Source: an uncultured Nodularia sp. | GTDB taxonomy: Bacteria > Cyanobacteriota > Cyanobacteriia > Cyanobacteriales > Nostocaceae | Direction of reading: 5' to 3' | Assembly: GCA_903911355.1 (NCBI GenBank) | Contig: CAIWDD010000003.1 | Coordinates: forward strand, 1 to 60,562 | Length of the DNA stretch: 60,562 bases | Part shown: one piece after another, positions 38,456-47,786 of the stretch | How the letters are laid out: each line of letters begins with the position of its first letter | Numbering within the stretch: the stretch's first letter is position 1 | Program-made: the position numbers and the translations under genes | Notes under the pieces: generated by a model | What the model was told of the DNA's origin: nothing | Databases searched by the model: none | What the model saw: only the letters and a program-made list of their open reading frames with translations

Positions 38456-39460
38456 TCAACCAACACCAACCACCGAAATCAAATCCCGACGACACCTTTC
38501 CCAAGCCAGAGTAGTAGAAATAATTTCATCCAGGTCATTATATTTTGGTTGCCAACCCAGTAACCTACCAATTTTATCAGCACTAGCAATCACACAAGCC
38601 GGGTCACCGAGGCGACGTTCTGCCTCCACAACAGGAAAATCCACCCCAGAAATCTCCTTCACCCGTTCAATAACCTCACGGACACTGTATCCTTGTCCAT
38701 AACCACAATTGAGAACCTGGCTATCGTGACCTTGCTCCAGATAAGTCAAAGCATTTAAATGTGCAGCTGCTAAGTCTTCCACATGAATATAATCTCTAAT
38801 TGCCGTTCCATCTGGTGTAGAAAAATCCGTACCAAAAATTTGCACCCCTGATCTCCGTTGCAATGCAGCATCACAGGTAACGCGAATCAAATGAGATGCA
38901 TCTTTTAACATCTGCCCCAATCGTCCACCAGGTTCTGATCCTGCCACATTAAAGTATCGTAAAATTACGTAACGTAAATCAGAAGCCTTGGCATAGTCAC
39001 GAATCAGCCACTCACAAGCAAGTTTAGAGCGTCCATAGGGATTAATCGGTTCAGTGGGGGTAGATTCAGTTACGGGAATTGTTGTTGGTTGTCCATAGAC
39101 AGCGGCTGTACTAGAAAAGATAATTTGCTTTACACCCATGTTGTGGCAACAACGAAGTAAATTCAGGGTATTACGAGTATTGTTAGCGTAATAGTCCAGG
39201 GGATAACACACAGATTCGGGTACACTCAGACTGGCAGCAAAGTGTAAAACCGCAGTAAATTGGTGCTGAGAAAATACCCGCCAGAGGTGTTCTGAATCTT
39301 TTAAATCACCAATAATTAACTCCCCATGTAATACTGCTTGAGGTGAACCCGTAGAACAATTGTCATAGACGACAACATCATAACCTGCTTCTCCCAACTG
39401 ACGAACTACATGAGAGCCAATGTATCCTGCTCCCCCAGTGACTAAGACTTTTTGATTCAT
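38456..39460 (-). CDS. galE: UDP-glucose 4-epimerase
   Basis: This extended short-chain dehydrogenase interconverts UDP-glucose and UDP-galactose. It has 334 residues; NAD motif GGAGYIGSHVVRQL, substrate/catalytic region SSTAAVYGQP and YxxxK in INPYGRSKLACEW. The C-terminal part (YGQGYSVREVIERVKEISG, ERRLGDPACVIAS) is typical of GalE. Its start overlaps the end of the sugar-transferase gene by 4 bp (39457-39460), so the two are coupled and probably supply the sugar and the first transfer for the polysaccharide made by the neighbouring locus. Confidence 0.96.
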   Translation of the reverse strand: MNQKVLVTGGAGYIGSHVVRQLGEAGYDVVVYDNCSTGSPQAVLHGELIIGDLKDSEHLWRVFSQHQFTAVLHFAASLSVPESVCYPLDYYANNTRNTLNLLRCCHNMGVKQIIFSSTAAVYGQPTTIPVTESTPTEPINPYGRSKLACEWLIRDYAKASDLRYVILRYFNVAGSEPGGRLGQMLKDASHLIRVTCDAALQRRSGVQIFGTDFSTPDGTAIRDYIHVEDLAAAHLNALTYLEQGHDSQVLNCGYGQGYSVREVIERVKEISGVDFPVVEAERRLGDPACVIASADKIGRLLGWQPKYNDLDEIISTTLAWERCRRDLISVVGVG

Positions 39461-40848
39461 CTGCCTTTACCTAGTAGTACTACCCGAATGGTTTTGAAAA
39501 AGATTGCTAAATCTAAAGCCAGAGAATAATTCTTAATGTAGTAGAGGTCATAAGCTAGTTTTTCCCTAGCATCCTCCACTGATGCGCCGTAGGGGTACAT
39601 CACCTGGGCCCAGCCTGTAATTCCCGGTTTGACAACGTAACGTAAGTCATAGTAAGGAATTTCTTCTCGCAGCTTGACATCGAATTCTGGTCGTTCTGGA
39701 CGCGGGCCAATCAGGCTCATTTCTCCGCGTAGAACGTTTAAAATTTGTGGTAGTTCATCGATTCTGATCAGGCGTAACCAGCGTCCTACTCTAGTAATTC
39801 GCGGATCTTGCTCGTTAGCCCACTGCGCTCCCCGTTTTTCCGCATCCTCATACATAGAGCGGAATTTGTACACTCTAAAGGGCTTTCCATCCAGACCAGC
39901 TCGCATCTGTGTGTAGAACACTGGCCCTGGACTATCTAACTTAATCGCTACTATTACTAGCAACATCAGTGGAGATAACAACCCCAGTAATGACCATGCC
40001 AGAATAATGTCTAATAGCCGCTTGAGTTTTTGGCTAATACTGTCAGCTACTAAATTAAAACCATTACCAAAAGCCAGCCAGTTGTCCTGAAGCACAGATG
40101 AGGGAAGTTTATACCACAAAGTTTCACAAATATCGGGAATACCGTAGATGGAGACACCAGACAAACGTAACTGGATTAACTGCTGTGTATGTACATCAGA
40201 TAATTCTGTTGCGACTATTACCCCTGACCAAGATTGTTGACTCCATTGGGGTAGGTCATTGAGGCTCCCGGTAGACACTCGATTACTTTTCCCTAACTCA
40301 TTAATGTTCTGCTCGGCGGTTGTTAGTACAACCAAGCGACCTAAGGAATTGTGTTCTAAAAAAGTTTCAGCAAATAAAATGGCTTTTTTAGTTGCACCTA
40401 AAATTAGCCAACGGCTTTGTTGAGCTTGCGATCGCGCCCAGTTTGAAGACCATATTCTTAATCCCATAGCCCAGAGGGTAAATATGCCTAAACTAGGGAG
40501 CAAAATCCCTCGTTGTAAAACTAGATATTGTCCCCAAACACCAGTACAGTAAATCAGAGAGGCCACCATACAGCCCACAACCGCATTACTGACCAAAACC
40601 CGGTAGGGAGAACGTAAACCTGATATTTGGGTCTCTGAATGGTAAGTATTTGCTAAATACAACCCGGCGAGAATTAGGCAGAAAAATAAATAAATTATAG
40701 GTTCAAATTTACCGCCTTGCCACCAGATGCAAAGGGATAAACTTAAGGATAAACCCACAATATCCCCTAATAACAGTAGGACACAGAGGAGATTATCTAT
40801 GTGATATAAATTCTTAGTTTTTCTGCCAATAGGAAAAGTCGTAGTCAT
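39457..40848 (-). CDS. WbaP-type polyprenyl-phosphate sugar-1-phosphate transferase
   Basis: This starts the lipid-linked repeat unit by placing a sugar-1-phosphate on undecaprenyl phosphate. It has 463 residues with about four N-terminal helices, a CoA-binding-like middle domain, and a fifth helix before the catalytic domain: KRLLDIILAWSLLGLLSPLM, YKFRSMYEDAEKRG, LPQILNVLRGEMSLIGPRPERPEF and VKPGITGWAQV. Sequence and context suit an exopolysaccharide initiator (HepC- or ExoY-like). It is divergent from the autokinase gene with a 567-bp spacer, and co-transcribed with galE. Confidence 0.93.
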   Translation of the reverse strand: MTTTFPIGRKTKNLYHIDNLLCVLLLLGDIVGLSLSLSLCIWWQGGKFEPIIYLFFCLILAGLYLANTYHSETQISGLRSPYRVLVSNAVVGCMVASLIYCTGVWGQYLVLQRGILLPSLGIFTLWAMGLRIWSSNWARSQAQQSRWLILGATKKAILFAETFLEHNSLGRLVVLTTAEQNINELGKSNRVSTGSLNDLPQWSQQSWSGVIVATELSDVHTQQLIQLRLSGVSIYGIPDICETLWYKLPSSVLQDNWLAFGNGFNLVADSISQKLKRLLDIILAWSLLGLLSPLMLLVIVAIKLDSPGPVFYTQMRAGLDGKPFRVYKFRSMYEDAEKRGAQWANEQDPRITRVGRWLRLIRIDELPQILNVLRGEMSLIGPRPERPEFDVKLREEIPYYDLRYVVKPGITGWAQVMYPYGASVEDAREKLAYDLYYIKNYSLALDLAIFFKTIRVVLLGKGR

Positions 40849-41415
40849 ATGTGTAAATCAGTAATAATTCGAGACTCACCTGGCAAAATATCTCAGAAAA
40901 ACACATCATGACTCCTCGAAAACCAAGACATGATTTTCAGGAATACACAACTGAATTTCATCAGATTAATTAGAAACAAGTCTCGGGTTTTCTCTCCGCT
41001 ATTTTTGTATTGATGGTTATTGAGTGTCATGGAGAACTTAATATATTTGGATTCCTCACTTCTACGTCAAAATCACTTAAGTTGAAAAATTCAGTAAAAC
41101 CACCTTACTTTGTTATGGACTAAGGATAAAAAATCAGTATTATTGCGGTTAGGGTAAATTCAGTAAAATCACTTTAATTATTTGTAATAAATAATATAAA
41201 TTAAGTAATGTCTGCTATAGGGTGAAAGGGGTAAAATTACGTTTGTTATCAACAGTAAAAATCTTAGATAATTCATAATGTTGATCAATTATCAGAGGAT
41301 ATAAGGTGAATTGAACTATAGTCATCTTCTACTGCATCTTTGAAGATCCCTACAAATAAGGCAATAAATTTCTAAAATTTCTATTAGTGTCAATATATAG
41401 AGTATTAACTGATGT
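40849..41415. other. AT-rich 567-bp divergent control region of the polysaccharide locus
   Basis: No gene is visible. The region should hold the promoters of both the leftward galE operon and the rightward assembly genes. A direct repeat of AATTCAGTAAAA(C/T)CAC occurs near 41087 and 41157, about 70 bp apart, and might be a regulator site; no known cyanobacterial motif (NtcA GTA-N8-TAC) was seen. No clear ribosome-binding site precedes the autokinase ATG at 41416. Confidence 0.4.
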
Positions 41416-43611
41416 ATGCCTTACTATCAAGAAGAACAAGACCAGATCAATTTACAACAGTATTGGCTAACTGTAAAAAGACGTTGGTTACTGATAGCAA
41501 CCATTATCGGGTCTGTTTTTGGACTGACCGCCTTCGTGACCTTTAGTCAAAAGCCGATTTATGAAGCCGAAGGTCAGTTGCTTTTTGATAACCAAAATAG
41601 TATTTCTTCTCTAACGGGTGTGACTGAACAGCTCGGAGAACTAAGTGGTGTGGGAACTGGCTCCAACCCTTTGGATACCCAAGCTGAAATTATTCGCTCC
41701 CACCCCCTAATTCAAAAAACTATTTCTGAGTTACAGTTAAAAAATCAAGATGGACAACCTTTAGGAATCAATACTTTCAGGAGTAAATTAAAAGTGGAAA
41801 CTGTTCGAGGGACTGATGTTTTGCAGCTTTCCTACCGTAGTGTTGACCCTGAAGAAGCCAAAGCGATTGTGAATCAATTGATGTCTGCTTATCTGGAGAA
41901 TAATGTACTGACCAACCGTTCTCAAGCTACCGCGGCACGGGAATTTTTAAGTAAAGAGTTACCCGTGGTTGAAGCACAGGTTGCAACAGCAGAATTGGCA
42001 CTACGTCAGTTTAAAGAAAAATATGAGGTTGTACTTTTAGAAGAAGAAGCTAAAAAAGGAGTTGAAAGACTCTATGAAATATCTAACCAAATCACTCTGC
42101 TGCGGGCGCAGTTGGTAGATGCTAACAGCCGTTCTGATGCTTTGCAAAATCAATTGGGATTGAATACACAGCAAGCTACAGCAATTAACACCTTGAGTCA
42201 GTCAACAGCAGTACAACAAGTGTTATCAGAATACCAAAAGGTTCAAGATCAGTTAGCTGTGGAAAGGTCTAGGTTAACAGATGAACATCCCACAGTCGTC
42301 AACTTATGGGAGAAAGAACAAGCTCTCAAAGCACAGTTAGAAGGAAGAGTCAGTCAAACCCTAGGTAGTTCACAGCCAATTCGAGAGCAAGATTTACAAA
42401 TGGGACAACTCAAACAAGCCTTAACTGCTAATTTGGTGCAAGTAGAAGTAGAACGTTTGGGGTTGGAGAATCAAGTTAATGTATTGACCCAGGCTTTTGC
42501 AGCTGATGAAGCCCGTCTGAGAACCTTACCGAAGCTCGAACAACGACAACTACAGCTACAACGACAGCTACAAGTGGCAAGAGTTGTCTATGAACAAATG
42601 CTGACAAGATTCCAAGAAGTGCAAGTGGTGGAAAACCAGAATGTAGGTAATGCCAGAATTATTTCTGAGGCTTTATTGCCGGATAAATCCGTTTCTCCCC
42701 GTATTCAATTGAACCTAGCACTAGGGGGATTTTTAGGATTTTTCTTGGCTTTTGGAGCCGCTTTATTACTAGATGCTGTGGACAAGTCTGTAAAAACAGC
42801 CGAAGAAGCCCAGCAGTTATTCGGTTATCCTTTGTTGGGTACGGTTCCTAGGCTATCTCGTGATCAGAATACAGCAGAATTACCTGTACTCAATAACCCT
42901 TACTCATCGGTGAATGCAGCCTTTGAAATGCTGCAAATCAACCTTGGTTTTAGCCTTTCCGACCAGGAACTCAAGCTAATTGTGGTCAGCAGTTGTCTAC
43001 CAGGTGAGGGTAAGTCTTTTGTGACGGCTAATTTGGCAGTGGCTACTGCCCAGATGGGAAGGCGAGTACTATTAATTGATGCAGATATGCGCCGTCCCCG
43101 CCAACATGAACTGTGGAAACAACCTAACTTGATGGGGTTAAGTAATATTTTAGTAGGGCAGGCAGCCCTGGCACAAACCACTCACGAAGTCATGGTAAAT
43201 CTAAACTTAGTTACTGCGGGAACCATACCCCCTAATGCAGCCGCCCTATTAGACTCACAGCGGATGCAGCAGTTACTGCAACAGGCTTCCCAAGATTATG
43301 ATTGCGTGATTATTGACACGCCACCTTTGAGATTTATTGCTGATGCGTCAATTGTCGGGAAAATGGCAGATGGAGTACTATTAGTTGCCCGTCCTGGTGT
43401 GGTTAATTCTGATGCTATTATCACTACAAAGACACTGTTAGAAAATTCGCGGTTGTCCGTGTTGGGCATGGTGGTAAATGCCGTATCTAATAACAGTACT
43501 TACTCTTACAATCATTATTATAACTATGATTCTAAAAACGGTTATAGGAAAAACCATACTATTGAGGCTCAGTTCAAGGAAATCACCGGCAAATGGTTCA
43601 ATAAATCGTAA
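41416..43611 (+). CDS. Polysaccharide co-polymerase / tyrosine autokinase (Wzc/GumC type), copy 1
   Basis: The protein has 731 residues and sets chain length and export of the polysaccharide. A Wzz-type N-terminal domain with a helix near 30-50 (RWLLIATIIGSVFGLTAFVT), a long coiled-coil periplasmic part (~180-440), and a second helix near 435-455 precede the BY-kinase domain: Walker A PGEGKS near 528-533, A' LLIDADMRRPR near 553, Walker B CVIIDTPP near 633. The C-terminus has a tyrosine cluster (YSYNHYYNYDSKNGY) for autophosphorylation. A close paralogue lies at 55992. It opens the rightward assembly genes. Confidence 0.95.
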   Translation: MPYYQEEQDQINLQQYWLTVKRRWLLIATIIGSVFGLTAFVTFSQKPIYEAEGQLLFDNQNSISSLTGVTEQLGELSGVGTGSNPLDTQAEIIRSHPLIQKTISELQLKNQDGQPLGINTFRSKLKVETVRGTDVLQLSYRSVDPEEAKAIVNQLMSAYLENNVLTNRSQATAAREFLSKELPVVEAQVATAELALRQFKEKYEVVLLEEEAKKGVERLYEISNQITLLRAQLVDANSRSDALQNQLGLNTQQATAINTLSQSTAVQQVLSEYQKVQDQLAVERSRLTDEHPTVVNLWEKEQALKAQLEGRVSQTLGSSQPIREQDLQMGQLKQALTANLVQVEVERLGLENQVNVLTQAFAADEARLRTLPKLEQRQLQLQRQLQVARVVYEQMLTRFQEVQVVENQNVGNARIISEALLPDKSVSPRIQLNLALGGFLGFFLAFGAALLLDAVDKSVKTAEEAQQLFGYPLLGTVPRLSRDQNTAELPVLNNPYSSVNAAFEMLQINLGFSLSDQELKLIVVSSCLPGEGKSFVTANLAVATAQMGRRVLLIDADMRRPRQHELWKQPNLMGLSNILVGQAALAQTTHEVMVNLNLVTAGTIPPNAAALLDSQRMQQLLQQASQDYDCVIIDTPPLRFIADASIVGKMADGVLLVARPGVVNSDAIITTKTLLENSRLSVLGMVVNAVSNNSTYSYNHYYNYDSKNGYRKNHTIEAQFKEITGKWFNKS

Positions 43612-43808
43612 TTATTATTATGTCATGCTCCTGGAAAACCTTACATAGTAATAGCATCAGTGGAAATACGTTTTTTAAAATTCGATGAAATTACCTATTG
43701 TTTTTTTGTGGAGAAGGCATAAGATATGAAAATTGCTGAACTTAAGCCCTTTTATAGGATGCAAGCATTGAATTATTAACAATCTGTACAATAGTATAGG
43801 AGGTCAAA

Positions 43809-44198
43809 TTGCCCAGAAGGTGCGATCGCAATCGGAACCGTTCAAAACGTAGAGCTATTTACTGTCCTATTCATGGCTGTTATCTTGATAGCGTTAGTCA
43901 AAAATATAGAATTTATGCAGATAAATTAGGTCATTTATACCAACGCTTTTCAATTCAGCGTAATGCGTTTTTATTAATAGGCAAATATACAACAGTTCCC
44001 ATCAAATCAGAGTGGTTAGAGGCTTTTTGGTGTCAAGAGTGTCAGCAAAGAAACTGGTATTATATCCGTCACTTTGATGATGGGAGATACGAGATTTCTT
44101 TAGCTCCCAGGGAACTATGGCAACAAGTAACAGGGCTGATTGATTCTCAGGTTAATCCTTCTGTGGGGGACTTTACGCGGATGAACGCCAGACTTTAG
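43809..44198 (+). CDS. Uncharacterised putative zinc-binding protein next to the autokinase, copy 1
   Basis: The protein has 129 residues from a TTG at 43809. The start is set by AGGAGGT at 43798-43804 and by an identical layout in the paralogue at 58575. A basic head (RNRNRSKRR) is followed by C19-P-x-H22-x-C24 (YCPIHGCYLDSVSQKYR) and C75-x2-C78 (EAFWCQECQ), with C5 also conserved: together a likely zinc site. The middle LPPRE-like and terminal part has GRYEISLAPRELWQQVTG. I know of no function. Because a copy follows each autokinase, a role in autokinase-linked control, DNA/RNA binding or phosphorylation is suspected but unproven. Confidence 0.8.
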   Translation: MPRRCDRNRNRSKRRAIYCPIHGCYLDSVSQKYRIYADKLGHLYQRFSIQRNAFLLIGKYTTVPIKSEWLEAFWCQECQQRNWYYIRHFDDGRYEISLAPRELWQQVTGLIDSQVNPSVGDFTRMNARL

Positions 44199-44239
44199 CA
44201 GTTCCTGATGAGAAAAAGTAATACTCTTGTAGAGTAAAT

Positions 44240-44275
44240 TTAATTTTCGGGTTAATTTTCGGGTTAATTTTCGGG
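44240..44275. repeat. Three tandem TTAATTTTCGGG units before the flippase gene
   Basis: Three perfect 12-bp units at 44240-44251, 44252-44263 and 44264-44275, ending 13 bp before the flippase ATG. The last GGG runs into GGGAG, the only Shine-Dalgarno-like motif of the flippase gene. Confidence 0.85.
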
Positions 44276-44288
44276 AGACTGAAGCCAA

Positions 44289-45605
44289 ATGCTAGACAAA
44301 TATACAAAAAGTCTGTTCTCATGGCAGGAAAAAGCCTCTGGAAAATTAGCAATTCTTCAAAATGTAGCGTGGCTATTTTTTGATCGCATTCTGCGCATGG
44401 GTGTGGGGTTATTTGTGGGTGTTTGGGTGGCGCGTTATTTAGGAGTAGAAAAGTTTGGCATCTTTAACTATGCTACTGCTATTGTTGCCTTATTCAATCC
44501 CTTAACAAAGCTGGGTTTAGATGGGTTAATAATCCGTTCTATTGTGCGTGAGCCAGGAATTAAAGACCAAATTTTAGGGACAACTTTTTGGCTCAAGTTA
44601 GCTGGTGCAATAGCATCTATATTCTTAGCAGTTAGCTCTATTTTTGTATTGCATCACGATGACCAGTTAACTGTAGGGATAGTGGCAATTTTGGCAACGG
44701 CGGGAATTTTTCAAGCCTTTGATGCCATTGACTATTGGTTTCAGTCTCAAATACAGTCTAAATATACTGTAGTTGCCAGGAATACGGCATTTATTATTAC
44801 AGCACTAGTGAAAGTTGCTTTGATTAAAATGCAAGCGCCGTTAGTTGCTTTTGCTTGGGCTACATTAGCAGAAGTTGCACTGGGTACCGTAGGTTTAATA
44901 ATTGCTTATAGGTTTAAGGGTTATTCAATATTCTGGCGTTGGAGTCTGACACTTGCTAAGACTTTATTGAAAGAAAGTTGGCCTTTGATGTTATCTGGTT
45001 TAACCATCATGATTTATATGAAAATTGACCAGATTATGTTGGGGGAAATGGTTGATACTACCGCTGTGGGTTTGTATTCAGCAGCCACCCGTATTTCTGA
45101 GGTTTGGTATTTTATTCCGATGGCGATCGCTTCTTCGGTTGCTCCAAGAATTTATGCCGCTAAAGATATAAGCGAAGAAGTTTATTATCAAAAAATTCAA
45201 CAATTACTTCGTTTACTAGTGCTGATTTCTATTTTTGTTGCTCTACCAATGACATTTCTGTCAAACAGAGTAATTACAATGCTTTTTGGTAGTAGCTATT
45301 TAGCAGCAGGTTCAATATTAGCAATTCATATCTGGGCTGCTGTATTTGTATCTATGGGAATTGCTACAGGAATTTGGTTTGTAGCCGAGGGTTTTACCCA
45401 TTTGGCTTTCCAGAGAAACTTGATTGGGGCAGTTACCAATATATTTTTAAATCTCTTTTTAATTCCAGCTTATGCTGGAGTAGGTGCGGCGATCGCCACT
45501 GTAATTTCTTATGCAATTGCTAGTTTTTTATCTCATAGCATTAATTTCAAAACGAGAAAAATATTTAAATTACAAATTCAAGCATTCTACTTTTTTCATA
45601 AATAG
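44289..45605 (+). CDS. Oligosaccharide flippase (Wzx/MOP family)
   Basis: The protein has 438 residues with about 12-14 hydrophobic segments. It starts KLAILQNVAWLFFDRILRMGVGLFVGVWVARYLG, the standard Wzx opening. It should carry the lipid-linked repeat unit across the cytoplasmic membrane. It begins an uninterrupted run of plus-strand genes (gaps 11-89 bp) up to 54645. Confidence 0.94.
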   Translation: MLDKYTKSLFSWQEKASGKLAILQNVAWLFFDRILRMGVGLFVGVWVARYLGVEKFGIFNYATAIVALFNPLTKLGLDGLIIRSIVREPGIKDQILGTTFWLKLAGAIASIFLAVSSIFVLHHDDQLTVGIVAILATAGIFQAFDAIDYWFQSQIQSKYTVVARNTAFIITALVKVALIKMQAPLVAFAWATLAEVALGTVGLIIAYRFKGYSIFWRWSLTLAKTLLKESWPLMLSGLTIMIYMKIDQIMLGEMVDTTAVGLYSAATRISEVWYFIPMAIASSVAPRIYAAKDISEEVYYQKIQQLLRLLVLISIFVALPMTFLSNRVITMLFGSSYLAAGSILAIHIWAAVFVSMGIATGIWFVAEGFTHLAFQRNLIGAVTNIFLNLFLIPAYAGVGAAIATVISYAIASFLSHSINFKTRKIFKLQIQAFYFFHK

Positions 45606-45633
45606 ATAAATCATATTTACATTAGGAGATATT

Positions 45634-46719
45634 ATGTCAATTAAAATTGGAATCATCACCTATCATCATACAATTAACTATGGAGCAATCTTACAGACAT
45701 ATGCCATGTTTAAATTTTTAGAAAACAAGGGATATGAAGTAGAAGTAATTGATTATCGACCAGAATCAGTTAGCCGGGAAGAAAAAAGATATTTATACTT
45801 ATCTAAATATTTTCTTTTAAATCCCCTAGGGGGAATAAAAAGAAAATGGAATATGAATAAGTTCATAGATAAATATATTAAATTGAGCCGGCGAAAATTT
45901 TATAATCTTGATAGCTTGACTCAATATAATCATTCATATGATTATATGATTTGTGGTAGTGATGAGATTTGGAATATCAATTTAAGAGGGTTAGACAAAG
46001 CTTATTTCCTGGACTTTGTAAGTAATCAACAAACTCTTAAATTCAGTTATGCTGCCAGTTTTGGATCTACAAAATTTCTGGGCATTACTCAGCCAGAAAT
46101 ATCTCAAATATTTAAACAATTTCATGCTATTTCAGTGAGAGATAGTAATAGCGTCAGATTAGTTAATCAATGTGGTTTTCATGCACAAAAAGTTATGGAT
46201 CCAACCTTTCTAATCAATTATGAAGATGTTATAATTTACCCTAAGATCAAGAATAAATATTTACTTGTCTATGGTTCCTTAACGATAAGTGAAGCTGAAT
46301 ATGTCAAAATTTTAGCGGATAAGGAAGGTTTAGAAATCATTTCTATAGGTTCACATAACTTCACAAAGTTTGGGAAATTAGATTTATTTGATATCAGTCC
46401 AGAAAAATGGTTAGGGTTTTTCAGTCAAGCTAGTTTTGTCGTTACTAAGTTTTATCATGGTGTAATATTTTCTTTGATTTTTAACAAACCATTTCTTGTT
46501 TTTGAGCAGCACAGTAAGTCAGTTAAAATAAATGATTTGTTAAGTATGTTAAATTTAAACCAGAGGATGTTAAGTTTAACCGAAACAGACCAGAACAAGA
46601 TAAAAATAAGTGATGACCATAACTTATCGTCATACATTATGACTGATTCGGAAAAGAAAGAATTAAAGAAGCAGATTGAATACTCTCAGGATTATTTACT
46701 TTATAAAGCATTAAAATAG
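45634..46719 (+). CDS. Polysaccharide pyruvyl transferase family protein
   Basis: The protein has 361 residues and starts KIGIITYHHTINYGAILQTYA, the hallmark of the family. YMICGSDEIWNINL and FVVTKFYHGVIFSLIFNKPF are also characteristic. Members add pyruvate ketals from PEP to exopolysaccharide sugars, giving acidic groups. It lies 20 bp before the nitroreductase-family gene, a pairing seen in other polysaccharide clusters. The gene is AT-rich and free of HIP1. Confidence 0.9.
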   Translation: MSIKIGIITYHHTINYGAILQTYAMFKFLENKGYEVEVIDYRPESVSREEKRYLYLSKYFLLNPLGGIKRKWNMNKFIDKYIKLSRRKFYNLDSLTQYNHSYDYMICGSDEIWNINLRGLDKAYFLDFVSNQQTLKFSYAASFGSTKFLGITQPEISQIFKQFHAISVRDSNSVRLVNQCGFHAQKVMDPTFLINYEDVIIYPKIKNKYLLVYGSLTISEAEYVKILADKEGLEIISIGSHNFTKFGKLDLFDISPEKWLGFFSQASFVVTKFYHGVIFSLIFNKPFLVFEQHSKSVKINDLLSMLNLNQRMLSLTETDQNKIKISDDHNLSSYIMTDSEKKELKKQIEYSQDYLLYKALK

Positions 46720-46739
46720 CTCATTTTTTCAATAGTCTT

Positions 46740-47744
46740 ATGATTAAGAATCCTCTCCTGCAAAAACTAATTACCCAATATCAAATGCTTAAATTCAGAG
46801 TAAATCTAATCTTTGATTATTATTATGATCTGCAAAGGTTCTTTCAATTTTCTGCAACAAATAATCCCTATACAACAAAGACTATGCTGCAAGGGAGAAT
46901 TATTGCTCACTATCATGTAATAGAAAAAGGGCTATCTTTAAAGACTCCCCGTCCTGGTTTTGGAGCTAATATAGTAAATAATTTACTATTACTACTTAAA
47001 CACTATGAAGAAAATTATGGGTTAGATGAAGTAACCGAGGTAGCTATTAATGTTTTATATTCTTATTACAAATTTAATCTGAGTCATAATTATGATAATG
47101 AACAACTTTACCAGAAAATAATTCAAATTAAAGATGAGAAATCGCTTAATAATGAATATTTATCAGAGGGAGGTACAATTGAAATTAAAAAAGCACATAT
47201 TCATAAAAGTGCTTTGATAAATTTTCAAGATTTTGTCAACAGTAGACACAGTATTAGAAATTTTGCTAATGGTGATGTAGATATAAAGTTGATCAAAGAG
47301 GCGGTTTCAATTGCTATAAAAACTCCATCTGTTTGTAATCGACAAACTTGGAAAGTTCATGTTTACAGTCATGAAGAAATTAAAAATAAAATTTTGAGCC
47401 ATCAGAATGGTAACCGAGGCTTTGGACAGTATGCTGATAAAGTATTAATAATTACTTCAGATCTCAATTATTTTACAGGTTCTTCAGAGAGAAATCAGTG
47501 CTTTGTAGATGGTGGTTTATTCGCAATGTCTCTAATTTATGCTTTGCATTCATTGGGACTGGGAAGTTGTTGTTTAAATTGGTGCGTGAGTCACCAAACA
47601 GATAAACTTCTGAGAAAAGATGCAGGTATTAAAGAATCTGAAACTGTAATAATGATGCTTGCAGTTGGTAATTTACCTGATGAATTATCTGTTGCTAACT
47701 CTGCTAGAAAAGCAGTGGAGGAAGTTTTAGTTTTAAATCATTAA
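46740..47744 (+). CDS. Nitroreductase-family protein with N-terminal extension
   Basis: The protein has 334 residues. The flavin fold occupies ~165-334: SRHSIRNFANGDV, AVSIAIKTPSVCNRQTWKVHV, GGLFAMSLIYALHSLGLGSCCLNW and VIMMLAVGNLP. The first ~165 residues are an extension with no recognised domain (YHVIEKGLSLKTPRPGFG). In this family context it may reduce or modify an activated sugar or pyruvyl group, but the substrate is unknown. It sits between pyruvyl transferase and glycosyltransferase, within one operon. Confidence 0.88.
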   Translation: MIKNPLLQKLITQYQMLKFRVNLIFDYYYDLQRFFQFSATNNPYTTKTMLQGRIIAHYHVIEKGLSLKTPRPGFGANIVNNLLLLLKHYEENYGLDEVTEVAINVLYSYYKFNLSHNYDNEQLYQKIIQIKDEKSLNNEYLSEGGTIEIKKAHIHKSALINFQDFVNSRHSIRNFANGDVDIKLIKEAVSIAIKTPSVCNRQTWKVHVYSHEEIKNKILSHQNGNRGFGQYADKVLIITSDLNYFTGSSERNQCFVDGGLFAMSLIYALHSLGLGSCCLNWCVSHQTDKLLRKDAGIKESETVIMMLAVGNLPDELSVANSARKAVEEVLVLNH

Positions 47745-47786
47745 AAATGAAGGTAATTATATCAACCTATAAGCGGAGATTTATAG

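Noticed and set aside
43726-43779. 17-codon frame with GGAGAAGG upstream between autokinase copy 1 and the zinc-type gene
   Set aside because: It has a plausible ribosome-binding site but no counterpart in the copy 2 spacer and is too short to judge; could be a leader peptide.
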